64,000 nucleotides of DNA, from the NCBI RefSeq assembly GCF_963422335.1, contig NZ_OY729424.1, positions 3,658,001-3,722,000 on the forward strand. Reading direction: 5' to 3'. Source of the stretch: an uncultured Roseateles sp. (lineage in GTDB: Bacteria > Pseudomonadota > Gammaproteobacteria > Burkholderiales > Burkholderiaceae_C). Shown here in pieces: positions 54,402-63,210 of this stretch (positions are counted from its first letter, which is position 1; every line of letters starts with the position of its first letter). Under the pieces are notes generated by a model. That model was not told the origin of the DNA, ran no database searches, and saw only the letters and a list, made by a program, of their open reading frames with translations. The position numbers were made by a program, and so were the translations under genes.

Positions 54402-56057
54402 ATGACTGCTGCCGTGAATGCCTCCCCCGTCGTGATCGTTGGTGCCGGACTGGCCGGTCTGACCGCGGCCCTTCACCTGGCCGACACCGTGCCCGTGGTG
54501 GTGCTGGCCAAGCGCGAGCTCAACGTCGGGGCCACCGCCTGGGCGCAGGGCGGCATCGTCGGCGTGCTGGGCAGCGATGACAGCATAGACAGCCATGTGC
54601 GCGATACCCAGGAGGCCGGTGCCGGCCTGGTCGACGAGGTCACGGCGCGCTTCATTGCCGAGCGCAGTGCGCAGGCGGTGGCCTGGCTGGTGGAGCAGGG
54701 CGTACCGTTCACCCCGGACGACAGCGGGCCCTTGGGCCTGCACCTGACGCGTGAGGGCGGCCATGCGGTGCGCCGTATCGCCCATGCGGCCGATGCCACC
54801 GGCAAGGCCATCCACGACCAGTTGCTGGCTGCCGCCGCGGCCCATCCGAACATCACGCTGCGCGAGCGCTGGATGGCGCTGGACCTGATCACCTCGCGCC
54901 ATCTGAAGCGCGACGAGCAGCCGCGCTGCTACGGCATCTACGCGCTGGACATCGATCGCCAAAGCGTCGAGGCGCTCGATGCCCGTGCGGTGATCCTGGC
55001 CACCGGCGGAGCCGGCAAGGTCTATCGCTACACCACCAACCCCGACACCTCCACCGGCGACGGCATTGCCATGGCCTGGCGGGCCGGCTGCCGGGTGGCG
55101 AATATGGAATTCATCCAGTTCCACCCGACCTGCCTGTACCACCCGCAGGAGCGCAGCTTCCTGATCACCGAGGCGATGAGAGGCGAGGGTGGCCACCTCA
55201 AGTTGCCTGATGGCACCCGCTTCATGGCCGCCCACGACGAGCGCCTGGAACTGGCGCCGCGCGACATCGTTGCCCGCGCCATCGACTTCGAGATGAAGAA
55301 GCATGGCCTGGACTATGTGCTGCTGGATGCCACCCATCTGGGCGAGGCCTTCCTGAAGGAGCACTTCCCGACCATCCATGCCCGCTGCCTGGCCCTGGGC
55401 ATAGACATCGCCCGCCAGCCGATTCCGGTGGTGCCGGCCGTGCACTTCACCTGCGGCGGCGTGGTCACCGATCTGCAGGGCCGCAGCGACATGCCGGGCC
55501 TCTACGCGGTGGGCGAGACCACCTACACCGGCCTGCATGGCGCCAACCGCCTGGCCAGCAATTCGCTGCTGGAGTGCGTGGTGGTCGGCCAGACCTGTGC
55601 CGACGACATCCTGACCCGCTCAAGCCCTGACCCCGTGGCCCTGCCGGCCTGGGACGAGAGCCAGGTCGAGGATGCCGACGAGCAGGTCGTCATCGCCCAC
55701 AACTGGGACGAGTTGCGCCTGGTGATGTGGAACTATGTCGGCATCGTGCGCACCACCAAGCGGCTTGAGCGGGCGCTGCATCGCATTGCCCTGCTGCGCA
55801 ACGAGATCGACGACTACTACGCCAATTTCCGCGTCACCCGCGACCTGCTGGAGCTGCGCAATCTGGTCGACTGCGCCGAGCTGATCGTGCGCTCGGCCCT
55901 GGCCCGGCACGAGAGCCGCGGCCTGCATTTCAGCCGCGACTATCCGGCCACCCTGCCGGTCAGCTTCCCGACCGTGCTGGTGCGCCCGGCGCGGCGCCGG
56001 CCCAGCGAGGTGGCGCCCAGCGCGGCCTGGCTGGACTCGCTGAAGCAGGGGCATTGA
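54402..56057 (+). CDS. nadB: L-aspartate oxidase
   Basis: This 551-aa FAD protein oxidises L-aspartate to iminoaspartate, the first step of NAD synthesis. It has the FAD loop VVIVGAGLAGLTAALHLA and the succinate-dehydrogenase-type motif GLHGANRLASNSLLECV. Quinolinate synthase nadA is in the same region, on the other strand; nadC is not seen. Its stop lies just before the operator at 56064. Confidence 0.95.
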   Translation: MTAAVNASPVVIVGAGLAGLTAALHLADTVPVVVLAKRELNVGATAWAQGGIVGVLGSDDSIDSHVRDTQEAGAGLVDEVTARFIAERSAQAVAWLVEQGVPFTPDDSGPLGLHLTREGGHAVRRIAHAADATGKAIHDQLLAAAAAHPNITLRERWMALDLITSRHLKRDEQPRCYGIYALDIDRQSVEALDARAVILATGGAGKVYRYTTNPDTSTGDGIAMAWRAGCRVANMEFIQFHPTCLYHPQERSFLITEAMRGEGGHLKLPDGTRFMAAHDERLELAPRDIVARAIDFEMKKHGLDYVLLDATHLGEAFLKEHFPTIHARCLALGIDIARQPIPVVPAVHFTCGGVVTDLQGRSDMPGLYAVGETTYTGLHGANRLASNSLLECVVVGQTCADDILTRSSPDPVALPAWDESQVEDADEQVVIAHNWDELRLVMWNYVGIVRTTKRLERALHRIALLRNEIDDYYANFRVTRDLLELRNLVDCAELIVRSALARHESRGLHFSRDYPATLPVSFPTVLVRPARRRPSEVAPSAAWLDSLKQGH

Positions 56058-56082
56058 GCTTAAATTGCCTGAGTCAAATAAT
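56054..56082 (+). promoter_or_regulatory. Candidate promoter of the MarR-GNAT gene
   Basis: A -35-like TTGAGC (56054-56059, overlapping the nadB stop) and a -10-like AATAAT (56077-56082) are 17 bp apart. Transcription would begin near 56089, inside the second MarR box. The two boxes at 56065-56077 and 56086-56098 therefore flank the -10. Confidence 0.5.
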
Positions 56083-56099
56083 AATTTGACTTAGGCAAT
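56064..56099. promoter_or_regulatory. Paired MarR-type operator, nested palindromes
   Basis: Two 16-bp arms, with one mismatch, form a long palindrome around the spacer AATA. Each arm contains a 13-bp box, itself a pseudo-palindrome of form TTGnCTnAGnCAA: TTGCCTGAGTCAA (56065-56077) and TTGACTTAGGCAA (56086-56098). Their centres are 21 bp apart, two helical turns. They lie over the proposed promoter of a MarR-GNAT gene. Autoregulation is inferred. Confidence 0.6.
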
Positions 56100-56139
56100 C
56101 ATTTGGTGGATCATCGGCCCGACAAGGAGCATGATGATC

Positions 56140-57057
56140 ATGTCCGACACCCCCACCGTCGAGGCCGTCCGCCGCTTCAGCCGTTTCTACACCGGCCAGC
56201 TGGGTCTGCTGGACGATGGCCTGCTCGACAGCCCGTTCTCGCTCAGCGAGGCGCGCATTCTCTACGAGCTGGCCCATCGCCCGGACCTGACCGCCACCAC
56301 GCTGCGCAGCGAACTGAGGCTGGACGCCGGCTATCTGAGCCGCATCCTCAAGCGCTTCGAGGGGCGCGGCCTGCTGAGCCGCCGGACTTCGCCCGACGAT
56401 GGGCGCCAGACGCTGCTGAGCTTGACCGAGGCCGGCCATGCCGCCTTTGCGCCGCTGAACGAGGGCTCCAGACGGCAGGTCGCGGCTCTGCTGGAGCCGC
56501 TGAACCCCGATCAGCAAGGCGAGCTGGTTCAGGCACTGGTCACGGTCGAGCGCCTGCTCGGTGCGCCCGCGCCGGCGGTAGCCTATCTGCTACGTCCGCA
56601 CCAGATCGGTGACATCGGCTGGGTCACGCGCCGCCAGGCCATGCTTTACGCGCAGGAGTACGGCTGGGACGAAAGCTTCGAGGCGCTGGTGGCCGAGATC
56701 GGCGCCAAATTCATCAAGGAATTCGACCCGAAAAAGGAGCGCTGCTGGATCGCCGAGCGCGAGGGCGCCATCGTTGGTTCGGTGTTTGTGGTGCGCGAAT
56801 CGGACGAAGCGGCCAAGCTGCGCATGCTCTACGTCGAGCCTTCGGCTCGCGGCCTGGGGCTGGGCCGGCGGCTGACCGAGGAATGCATACGCTTTGCCCG
56901 GCAGCAGGGCTACAAGACCCTGACCCTGTGGACCAACGATGTGCTGGTCTCGGCGCGCAAGATCTATCAGGCGGCCGGTTTTCAGCTGGTGGCCGAGGAG
57001 CGGCACCACTCGTTCGGCAAGGACCTGGTGGGGCAGAACTGGAATCTGGCCCTGTAG
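56140..57057 (+). CDS. MarR-GNAT fusion (regulator with acetyltransferase domain)
   Basis: This protein of about 305 aa has an N-terminal MarR winged helix (LSEARILYELAHRPDLTATTLRSELRLD then AGYLSRILKRFEGRGLL, wing RRTSPDDGRQTLLSL) and a C-terminal GNAT domain (LRMLYVEPSARGLGLGRRLTEECIRFA and VLVSARKIYQAAGF). The best start is ATG 56140, ten bases after AAGGAG; 56131 and 56134 are possible. Its partner operator lies immediately upstream. The acetylated target is unknown. Confidence 0.85.
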   Translation: MSDTPTVEAVRRFSRFYTGQLGLLDDGLLDSPFSLSEARILYELAHRPDLTATTLRSELRLDAGYLSRILKRFEGRGLLSRRTSPDDGRQTLLSLTEAGHAAFAPLNEGSRRQVAALLEPLNPDQQGELVQALVTVERLLGAPAPAVAYLLRPHQIGDIGWVTRRQAMLYAQEYGWDESFEALVAEIGAKFIKEFDPKKERCWIAEREGAIVGSVFVVRESDEAAKLRMLYVEPSARGLGLGRRLTEECIRFARQQGYKTLTLWTNDVLVSARKIYQAAGFQLVAEERHHSFGKDLVGQNWNLAL

Positions 57058-57069
57058 AGGGCCGTTGGC

Positions 57070-57363
57070 CTACTGCTGGCGCGCCCTCAGCGCCGCGCGG
57101 GCGGCGACGAACTCGAAGGCATAGCCGACTGCCTCCTTGGTCGCCAGATCCATCTCGTGGCGCTCGCGGTCGGTCAGGTAGAACACGAAGTCCACCTCGT
57201 GGCGGATATAGCGCGGCGGCAAGCGGTTCAGGGCCACGCAGGCCACATCGGCCAGCAAATCATCGTCGTCGCGGATCTCGGGGTAGTTGGATGCATAGTC
57301 CATCACCGCGCCGAAGATGATGCGCTCGTGATGGTTGTAGATCGAGGTGAAATCGGTTGTCAT
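57070..57363 (-). CDS. ComFB family protein
   Basis: This 97-aa protein matches the late-competence ComFB family: HHERIIFGAVMDYASNYPEI, DDDDLLADVACVALNRLPPRYIRHEVDFVFYLTD and a C-terminal helix. In cyanobacteria and others ComFB-like proteins can bind c-di-GMP or act in motility and competence. The gene lies convergent with the MarR-GNAT gene, 12 bp away. Confidence 0.8.
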   Translation of the reverse strand: MTTDFTSIYNHHERIIFGAVMDYASNYPEIRDDDDLLADVACVALNRLPPRYIRHEVDFVFYLTDRERHEMDLATKEAVGYAFEFVAARAALRARQQ

Positions 57364-57469
57364 GACCAGTTCTCGCGGCTGGGTTGGCGATGTGCTCTTT
57401 ATAGGCCCAATCGCCACCGGCCAGCGCCGAATAAGCAGCGGCCGACGGTTCTATTCCTCACAATACCGC

Positions 57470-58594
57470 TCAGACCGCACCGATGCCTGGGGTCAGCCCG
57501 ATGGCGCCGCGCACTGCCGGCTGGGCCAGAGCTGCCGGGTTTTGCGCGACGAAGTCCAGCATACGGGTGATACAGCCCAGCGCCTGCTGGCGTATCGCCT
57601 CATCGACGAAGATCTCGCCCGAGCCCTGCTCCAGGCAGTCCACCACACCCTGCACCGCGTTCATCGCCATCCAGGGGCAATGGGCGCAGCTCTTGCAGGT
57701 GGCGGCATTGCCGGCGGTCGGCGCCTCGATCAAGGTCTTGCCCGGCGCCAGCTGGCGCATGCGGTGCAGGATGCCGTTGTCGGTAGCGACGATGTACTCC
57801 TGGGCGGTGCCGTCTATCACGGCCTTCAGCATCTGCGAGGTCGAGCCGACGACATCGGCCTGGGCCACCACGCTGGCCGGCGACTCGGGGTGCACCAGCA
57901 CCATCGCGTTCGGGTGCTGGGCGCGGAGCAGGTCCAGCTCCAGGCCTCTGAACTCGTCGTGGACGATGCAGGCGCCCTGCCACAGCAGCATATCGGCGCC
58001 GGTCTGCTGCTGGATGTAGCCACCCAGGTGCTTGTCGGGGGCCCAGAGAATCTTCTCGCCGCGGGCCTTCAATTCATTGACGATGGCCAGCGCGCAGGAG
58101 CTGGTGACCATCCAGTCGGCGCGGGCCTTCACGGCGGCGCTGGTGTTGGCATAGACGACGACGGTACGGTCCGGGTGGGCATCGCAGAACGCGGCGAAAT
58201 CGTCGGCCGGGCAGCCCAGGTCCAGCGAGCAGGTGGCGTCCAGATCGGGCATCAGCACCCGCTTGTGCGGGCTCAGTATCTTGGCCGACTCGCCCATGAA
58301 GCGCACGCCGGCCACGACCAGGGTCTGCGCGGCGTGGTCGCGGCCGAAGCGGGCCATCTCCAGCGAGTCGGCGACGATGCCGCCAGTCTCCAGCGCCAGG
58401 TCCTGCAGATCGCCATCGACGTAGTAGTGCGCGACCAGCACCGCCTTGTGCTCTTCCAGCAGTTCGCGGGCGCGCTGCTTGACGGTCTTGCGCTGCGCGC
58501 TGTTCAGAGGGGGCGGCACCTTGGCCCAGGCATGGGCGGTGCAGCTGGCGCCTTGGGCGTCCTGGCGGGTGTAGTCGAAAAGCACCTGGGTCAT
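57470..58594 (-). CDS. nadA: Quinolinate synthase
   Basis: This 374-aa protein joins iminoaspartate with dihydroxyacetone phosphate to give quinolinate. It uses a [4Fe-4S] cluster held by three cysteines, visible in DATCSLDLGCP, QGACIVHDE and CKSCAHCPWM. The family triad motifs VLVAHYYVDGDLQDLALETGG and VVYANTSAAVKA are present. It works directly after NadB, encoded at 54402. Confidence 0.94.
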   Translation of the reverse strand: MTQVLFDYTRQDAQGASCTAHAWAKVPPPLNSAQRKTVKQRARELLEEHKAVLVAHYYVDGDLQDLALETGGIVADSLEMARFGRDHAAQTLVVAGVRFMGESAKILSPHKRVLMPDLDATCSLDLGCPADDFAAFCDAHPDRTVVVYANTSAAVKARADWMVTSSCALAIVNELKARGEKILWAPDKHLGGYIQQQTGADMLLWQGACIVHDEFRGLELDLLRAQHPNAMVLVHPESPASVVAQADVVGSTSQMLKAVIDGTAQEYIVATDNGILHRMRQLAPGKTLIEAPTAGNAATCKSCAHCPWMAMNAVQGVVDCLEQGSGEIFVDEAIRQQALGCITRMLDFVAQNPAALAQPAVRGAIGLTPGIGAV

Positions 58595-58699
58595 GGCGGC
58601 GGCGAGAGCGGAAGTTCAGAAAGTCGGGGGATGGTAGCCCACGGCGAGCAACCGGATTGCGTGAGGGTCTTGGCCTCGGTTTTGACCTCAGTTTTGGCT

Positions 58700-59539
58700 T
58701 CAGGCCTCGGCAAAGAAACGGCTGGGCGGCATGCCCACCGCCCGCGTGACCATGGCCGTGAAGGCGCTGGCGCTGGCATAGCCCAGCTCGGCGGCGATAT
58801 GGCTCATCGGCCGCTTGCGTGCCGCCATCGACAGCGCACGGGCCAGCAGCACCTGTTGACGCCACTGCGCAAAGCTGGTGCCCAGTTCCTGACGGAACAA
58901 CCGTGCGATGGTGCGGGGGCTGGCGCCGGTTTCCTCCGCCCAGCCGTCCAGATTGGCGTGGCGGGCCGGGTCGTCGAGAATGGCCTCGCACAGCGCGAGC
59001 AGGCGTTTGTCCTGCGGCAAGTCCACCCCCAGGCGCAGCGGGCGGGCGCGTTGCAGCTCGTCCAGCACTAGGGCGGAGAGGTGGTGTTCGCGTTGCTCGT
59101 CGGCCGGGCCGACGGGCGGGTTGTCAGGGTCGGTGGCGAGTTGCAGGACCAGCTCGCGCAGCAGCGGCGAGACCTCCAGCACCCGGCACTCCCGCCAGGC
59201 TGCGCTGTCGGGCACCACGGCCTGATGCAGGTACAGCGTGCGCAGATCGGCCTGCTCGACGGCGGTGACGCTGTGCACGCGCCGCGGGGGGATCCACACC
59301 GCCCGCGACGGCGGCACGATGAAGGTGCTCAAGCCCGCGCTGACCCGTGTCACCCCGGTGACCGAGAACACCAGCTGGCCCCAGGCATGGTGGTGCGGCT
59401 CGATGCGGATGTGGTTGGCCAGCACCCGCGCCTTGGCGCGCAACGGCCGCTCGGCCGTGGGCTCGTACAGCCGTGGATCCAGCGGCGGGGTGTCGACCAG
59501 CTGGCGGCGGGGGCGCTGAGGTGGGGAATGCGCGGTCAT
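58700..59539 (-). CDS. AraC family regulator, cupin sensor
   Basis: This 279-aa protein has an N-terminal cupin-like sensor with HHHAWGQLVFSV and PPSRAVWIPP, and a C-terminal AraC double helix-turn-helix (GWAEETGASPRTIARLFRQELGTSFAQWRQQ and PMSHIAAELGYASASAFTAMVTRAVG). It is divergent from an MFS gene across a 70-bp spacer and probably controls it. Confidence 0.86.
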   Translation of the reverse strand: MTAHSPPQRPRRQLVDTPPLDPRLYEPTAERPLRAKARVLANHIRIEPHHHAWGQLVFSVTGVTRVSAGLSTFIVPPSRAVWIPPRRVHSVTAVEQADLRTLYLHQAVVPDSAAWRECRVLEVSPLLRELVLQLATDPDNPPVGPADEQREHHLSALVLDELQRARPLRLGVDLPQDKRLLALCEAILDDPARHANLDGWAEETGASPRTIARLFRQELGTSFAQWRQQVLLARALSMAARKRPMSHIAAELGYASASAFTAMVTRAVGMPPSRFFAEA

Positions 59540-59609
59540 TGGCGTGAATTCAATAGAATATGTCGGACTATCGTAACCCGGACGCCGCGGCCCCGCCTAC
59601 AGTGAGGCC

Positions 59610-60866
59610 ATGAGCAGCACCACACTTCCCAACACAGCTATTGCCTCGGCAAAAAGCGACATCACCACCATCAGCCTGATCGGCCTGGCCCACGGCACCT
59701 CGCATTTCTTCCACATGCTGCTGCCGCCGATGTTCCCCATCTTCATGAAGGAATTCGGCCTGAGTTTCTCCGAGCTGGGCCTGCTGGTCACGACCTTTTT
59801 CGTGATCTCCGGCATAGGCCAGGCGCTGGCCGGTTTTCTGGTCGACCGCACCGGCGCGCGGCCGGTGCTGTTCGCCGCGCTGAGCTGCTTTGTGCTGGCC
59901 TCGATCGCGGCCGGCGTGGCGACAGGCTATTCGGGCCTGATGCTGGCCGCGGCGCTGGCCGGTCTGGGCAACTCGCCCTTCCACCCGGTGGATTTCACGA
60001 TTCTGAACAAGCGCGTGTCGGCGCCGCGCCTGGGCCATGCCTTCTCGGTGCATGGCATTACCGGCAATCTGGGCTGGGCGGTGGCACCGGTGCTGCTGAT
60101 CGGTGTCTCGACGGCCACCGGCAACTGGCGCTGGGCCTATCTGGCCACCGGCCTGATCGCCGCCGCTGTGATGCTGCTGCTCTTCCTCAAGCGCGACGCG
60201 ATCGACGACAGCCAGGGCGCCTGGGCCCATGACAAGGCCAAGGGTGCGGCGCCCGTCGATGAGCATCCGATGGCCTTTCTGAAGCTGCCCTCGGTGTGGA
60301 TGTGCTTCTCCTTCTTTTTCTGGACCACGGCGGCCCTGAGCGCCATCCAGAGCTTTGCCAGCCCGGCCCTGGCCGGCATGTACGGCCTGCCGCTGACCTT
60401 GACCGCCTATGTGGTGACCGGCTATATGTTGTGCGGTGCCGCCGGCATGGTGGTGGGCGGCTTTCTGGTCGCCCGCGTGCAGCAGCTGGAGCGCACCATC
60501 GCCGCGGCGATGGCCTTTGCCGCCATGCTGCTGCTGCTGACCGCCAGCGGCTGGCTGCCCGGCATGCTGGCCGCCATCGTGGCCGCGATCGCCGGTTTCG
60601 GCACCGGCCTGGCCGGCCCGTCGCGCGACATGCTGATCAAGCGTGCCGCCCCTCCGGGCGCCACGGGCCGGGTCTACGGCACCGTCTACTCCGGCCTGGA
60701 CGTCGGCTTCGCCCTGGCCGCGCCGGTGTTCGGCGCTCTGCTGGACCATGGCCAGCCGTCCAGCATCTTCGTCGGCTCGGCGGTGGCGCTGATGCTGGGC
60801 GTGGCTTCGGCGGGCCTGGTCGGCGGCTATCTGTCGCGTCGCAATTCCGCGCTGGCCGCGGCCTGA
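59610..60866 (+). CDS. MFS transporter, fosmidomycin-resistance (Fsr)-like
   Basis: This 418-aa protein has 12 hydrophobic helices and the Fsr-like start SLIGLAHGTSHFFHMLLPPMFP, followed by FLVDRTGARPVLF (motif A) and SPFHPVDFTILNKR. Fsr-type transporters export fosmidomycin and other polar compounds. It is divergently paired with the AraC regulator. Its stop is followed by the palindromic repeat region at 60896. Confidence 0.82.
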   Translation: MSSTTLPNTAIASAKSDITTISLIGLAHGTSHFFHMLLPPMFPIFMKEFGLSFSELGLLVTTFFVISGIGQALAGFLVDRTGARPVLFAALSCFVLASIAAGVATGYSGLMLAAALAGLGNSPFHPVDFTILNKRVSAPRLGHAFSVHGITGNLGWAVAPVLLIGVSTATGNWRWAYLATGLIAAAVMLLLFLKRDAIDDSQGAWAHDKAKGAAPVDEHPMAFLKLPSVWMCFSFFFWTTAALSAIQSFASPALAGMYGLPLTLTAYVVTGYMLCGAAGMVVGGFLVARVQQLERTIAAAMAFAAMLLLLTASGWLPGMLAAIVAAIAGFGTGLAGPSRDMLIKRAAPPGATGRVYGTVYSGLDVGFALAAPVFGALLDHGQPSSIFVGSAVALMLGVASAGLVGGYLSRRNSALAAA

Positions 60867-60895
60867 AGCGCAAGCGCTCGACTGGCTACTGGAGT

Positions 60896-61006
60896 TGCAG
60901 AGGGAGCGGGGGGCCGGTCACTGCGGGCTGAAGCTTGGGCCGTTCCTGAACGGACCGACCTTCAGCTTCTTTATGCCCTCCGTGGCCGGCCCCCCGCCCC
61001 CTCTGC
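60896..61006 (+). repeat. Palindromic repeat element, left copy
   Basis: The unit is flanked by imperfect inverted arms beginning GCAGAGGG and ending CCCTCTGC (about 21 bp each) and has inner pairs GCTGAAG / CTTCAGC and CCGTTC / GAACGG. Its 58-bp core (60921-60978) is 84 % identical, without gaps, to the reverse complement of the right copy. The 397-bp spacer 60867-61263 holds these two copies. Codon-phase substitutions are mostly non-synonymous, so this is not a coding repeat. Confidence 0.75.
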
Positions 61007-61075
61007 GGATGCGCTGGTGGCCGCCAATCCCGAGTTGCGTGCGCGTGTTTCGGGCAGACGAATCGGCACACCCGG

Positions 61076-61196
61076 TGCAGCAGGGGCGAGGGCGTGCCGG
61101 TCGCAGCGGGCATAAAGAAGCCGGAGCCCGGTCCGTCCAGGACCGGACAAGGCTTCAGCCCGCAGCGGCCGGCGCACCCTCGTCCCTGCCACTGCA
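61076..61196 (-). repeat. Palindromic repeat element, right copy (inverted)
   Basis: This is the second copy, in reverse orientation to the left one. Its outer arms are GTGCAG ... CTGCAC with GAGGGCGTGCCGG pairing against CCGGCGCACCCTC, and it has an inner CGGTCC / GGACG region. The two copies make an almost symmetric inverted pair about 70 bp apart. The elements could be a mobile REP-type sequence or a transcription terminator pair. Confidence 0.75.
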
Positions 61197-61263
61197 CGTT
61201 TCATGTGTCGCGCCAAACACGGTGGAGAACTGAAATGGACACTCGCCACGGTACAGTGGCGGG

Positions 61264-62988
61264 ATGAGCACGCAACCCACCACAACACCGTCCCGCCTCG
61301 CCGGCCACGCGCTGGTCGAGGCCTTGATCGCCCAAGGCATTGATACCGTCTTCGGCGTCCCCGGCGAAAGCTATCTGGCCGTGCTGGACGGCTTCCACGA
61401 GCATGCCGAGAAGATACGCTTCATTGCCTGCCGGCAGGAGGGCGGCGCCGCCTTCATGGCCGAGGCACAAGGCAAGCTGACCGGCAAGCCCGGCATCTGC
61501 TTCGTCACCCGCGGCCCCGGCGCGACCAATGCCAGCATAGGCCTGCACACCGCCTTCCAGGACAGCACGCCGATGGTGCTGTTCATCGGCCAGGTGGCCA
61601 GCGACCAGCGCGACCGCGAGGCCTTCCAGGAGGTGGACTACCGCCAGATGTTCGGCCCCGGCACCCTGGGCATGGCCAAATGGGTGGGCGAGATCCACGA
61701 CCCGCACCGCCTGCCCGAATACGTGGCCCGCGCGTTCCACACCGCGATGCAGGGCCGTCCCGGCCCGGTGGTGCTGGTGCTGCCCGAGGACATGCTGACC
61801 CAGGCCACGACGGCACCCATCGTCGCGCCGGTGGCCTTTGCCGAGGCCGCGCCGACGCCGGCCGCGCTGGGCACGCTACGTGACATGCTGCTGGCCGCCA
61901 AGCAGCCGCTGGTGATTGCCGGCGGTGGCGGCTGGACGCCCGGCGCCTGCACCGATCTGCAGGCCTTTGCCGAGGCCTGGCAGCTGCCGGTCGGCTGCGC
62001 CTTCCGCTTCCAGGATCTGTTCGACAACGGACATCCGCTCTATGCCGGCGACGTCGGCATCGGCATCAATCCGAAGCTGGCACAGCGCGTGCAGGACGCC
62101 GACCTGATCGTCGCCATAGGCCCGCGCCTGGGCGAGATGACGACCGGCGGCTACACGCTGCTGCAGGCGCCGCGTCCGAAGCAGCGGCTGGTGCACATCC
62201 ACGCCGGTGCCGAGGAGCTGGGCCGGGTCTACACGGCCGATCTGCTGATCAATGCCAGCATGGGCTGCGCCGCCACGGCGCTGAAGAGCCTGGCAGCGCC
62301 AGCTGAAGCTGCCTGGTCCGACTGGACGGCCGCAGCGAATACCGACTACCAGGCCAATCTCGTGCCCCAGCCCGTCGCGCCCATGGACATGGCCGAGGTC
62401 ATCAAGACCCTGGACGCCTTGCTGCCCGAGGGCACCATCTACACCAATGGCGCCGGCAACTACAGCGGCTGGTTGCACCGTTTTCACCGCTACACCGCGC
62501 TGCACCAGCATGGCCGCACCCAGCTGGCGCCGACCTCGGGCGCGATGGGCTATGGCGTGCCGGCGGCCGTCGCCGCCAGCCTTTTGCAAAGCGAGCGCTG
62601 GGTCGTCAATATCGCCGGCGACGGCGACTTTCTGATGACCGGCCAGGAGCTGGCCACGGCCACCGGCTATGGCGCGAAGAAGCTGCTCAGCATCGTGGTG
62701 GACAACGGCACCTACGGCACGATTCGCATGCACCAGGAGCGTGAATACCCGGGGCGCGTCAGCGGCAGCGATCTGTTCAACCCCGACTTCGCCGCGCTGG
62801 CCGTGGCCTATGGCTGGCGCGCCGCCAAGGTGGAGAGCACGGCCCAGTTCGAGCCCGCGCTGCGCGAGGCCATCGCCAGCGGCCGACCCACGCTGATACA
62901 TATCAAGCTGGACTCGGATGTGATCACCAGCCGTGGCACCTTGAGTGCCATTCGCGAGGCGGCGCACAAGCGCCTGGGGTCGTCATGA
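61264..62988 (+). CDS. Thiamine-diphosphate-dependent enzyme, acetolactate-synthase-like
   Basis: This 574-aa protein has the ThDP fold of acetohydroxyacid synthase/glyoxylate carboligase. The activating glutamate is E59 in CRQEGGAAFMAEA, GPG motif TRGPGATNA, and the ThDP-Mg motif is GDGDFLMTGQELATA with the NGTYG end. It is not coupled to an ilvN regulatory subunit, so it is probably not a biosynthetic AHAS; substrate is unknown. Its stop overlaps the S4 gene start by four bases. Confidence 0.85.
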   Translation: MSTQPTTTPSRLAGHALVEALIAQGIDTVFGVPGESYLAVLDGFHEHAEKIRFIACRQEGGAAFMAEAQGKLTGKPGICFVTRGPGATNASIGLHTAFQDSTPMVLFIGQVASDQRDREAFQEVDYRQMFGPGTLGMAKWVGEIHDPHRLPEYVARAFHTAMQGRPGPVVLVLPEDMLTQATTAPIVAPVAFAEAAPTPAALGTLRDMLLAAKQPLVIAGGGGWTPGACTDLQAFAEAWQLPVGCAFRFQDLFDNGHPLYAGDVGIGINPKLAQRVQDADLIVAIGPRLGEMTTGGYTLLQAPRPKQRLVHIHAGAEELGRVYTADLLINASMGCAATALKSLAAPAEAAWSDWTAAANTDYQANLVPQPVAPMDMAEVIKTLDALLPEGTIYTNGAGNYSGWLHRFHRYTALHQHGRTQLAPTSGAMGYGVPAAVAASLLQSERWVVNIAGDGDFLMTGQELATATGYGAKKLLSIVVDNGTYGTIRMHQEREYPGRVSGSDLFNPDFAALAVAYGWRAAKVESTAQFEPALREAIASGRPTLIHIKLDSDVITSRGTLSAIREAAHKRLGSS

Positions 62989-63206
62989 GCAATATCCTGT
63001 TCGAGCTGCGTGGCGAGTTCATCCCGCTGGACAGCCTGTTGAAGGCCACGGGCCTGGCCGAAAGCGGCGGGCGCGCCCGCGTCGTCATCAGCGAGGGGCA
63101 GGTCGAGGTGGACGGCAAGACCGAGCTGCGCAAGACGGCCAAGATACGCGAGGGTCAGGTCGTGAGCTACCTGGGCACGCAGATCAGGGTGCTGGCTGGC
63201 ACCTGA
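62985..63206 (+). CDS. S4-domain RNA-binding protein, YbcJ-like
   Basis: This 73-aa protein is a compact S4 domain of the YbcJ type: LDSLLKATGLAESGGRARVVISEGQVEVDGK, ending LGTQIRVLAGT. It would bind structured RNA, probably ribosomal. It is translationally coupled to the ThDP enzyme (ATGA overlap), an unusual neighbour. Confidence 0.88.
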   Translation: MSNILFELRGEFIPLDSLLKATGLAESGGRARVVISEGQVEVDGKTELRKTAKIREGQVVSYLGTQIRVLAGT

Positions 63207-63210
63207 GCCG

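Noticed and set aside
60886..61233. Open frames on both strands of the palindromic repeat region
   Set aside because: They arise from the palindromes; the two copies differ mostly at non-synonymous positions, so coding is unlikely.
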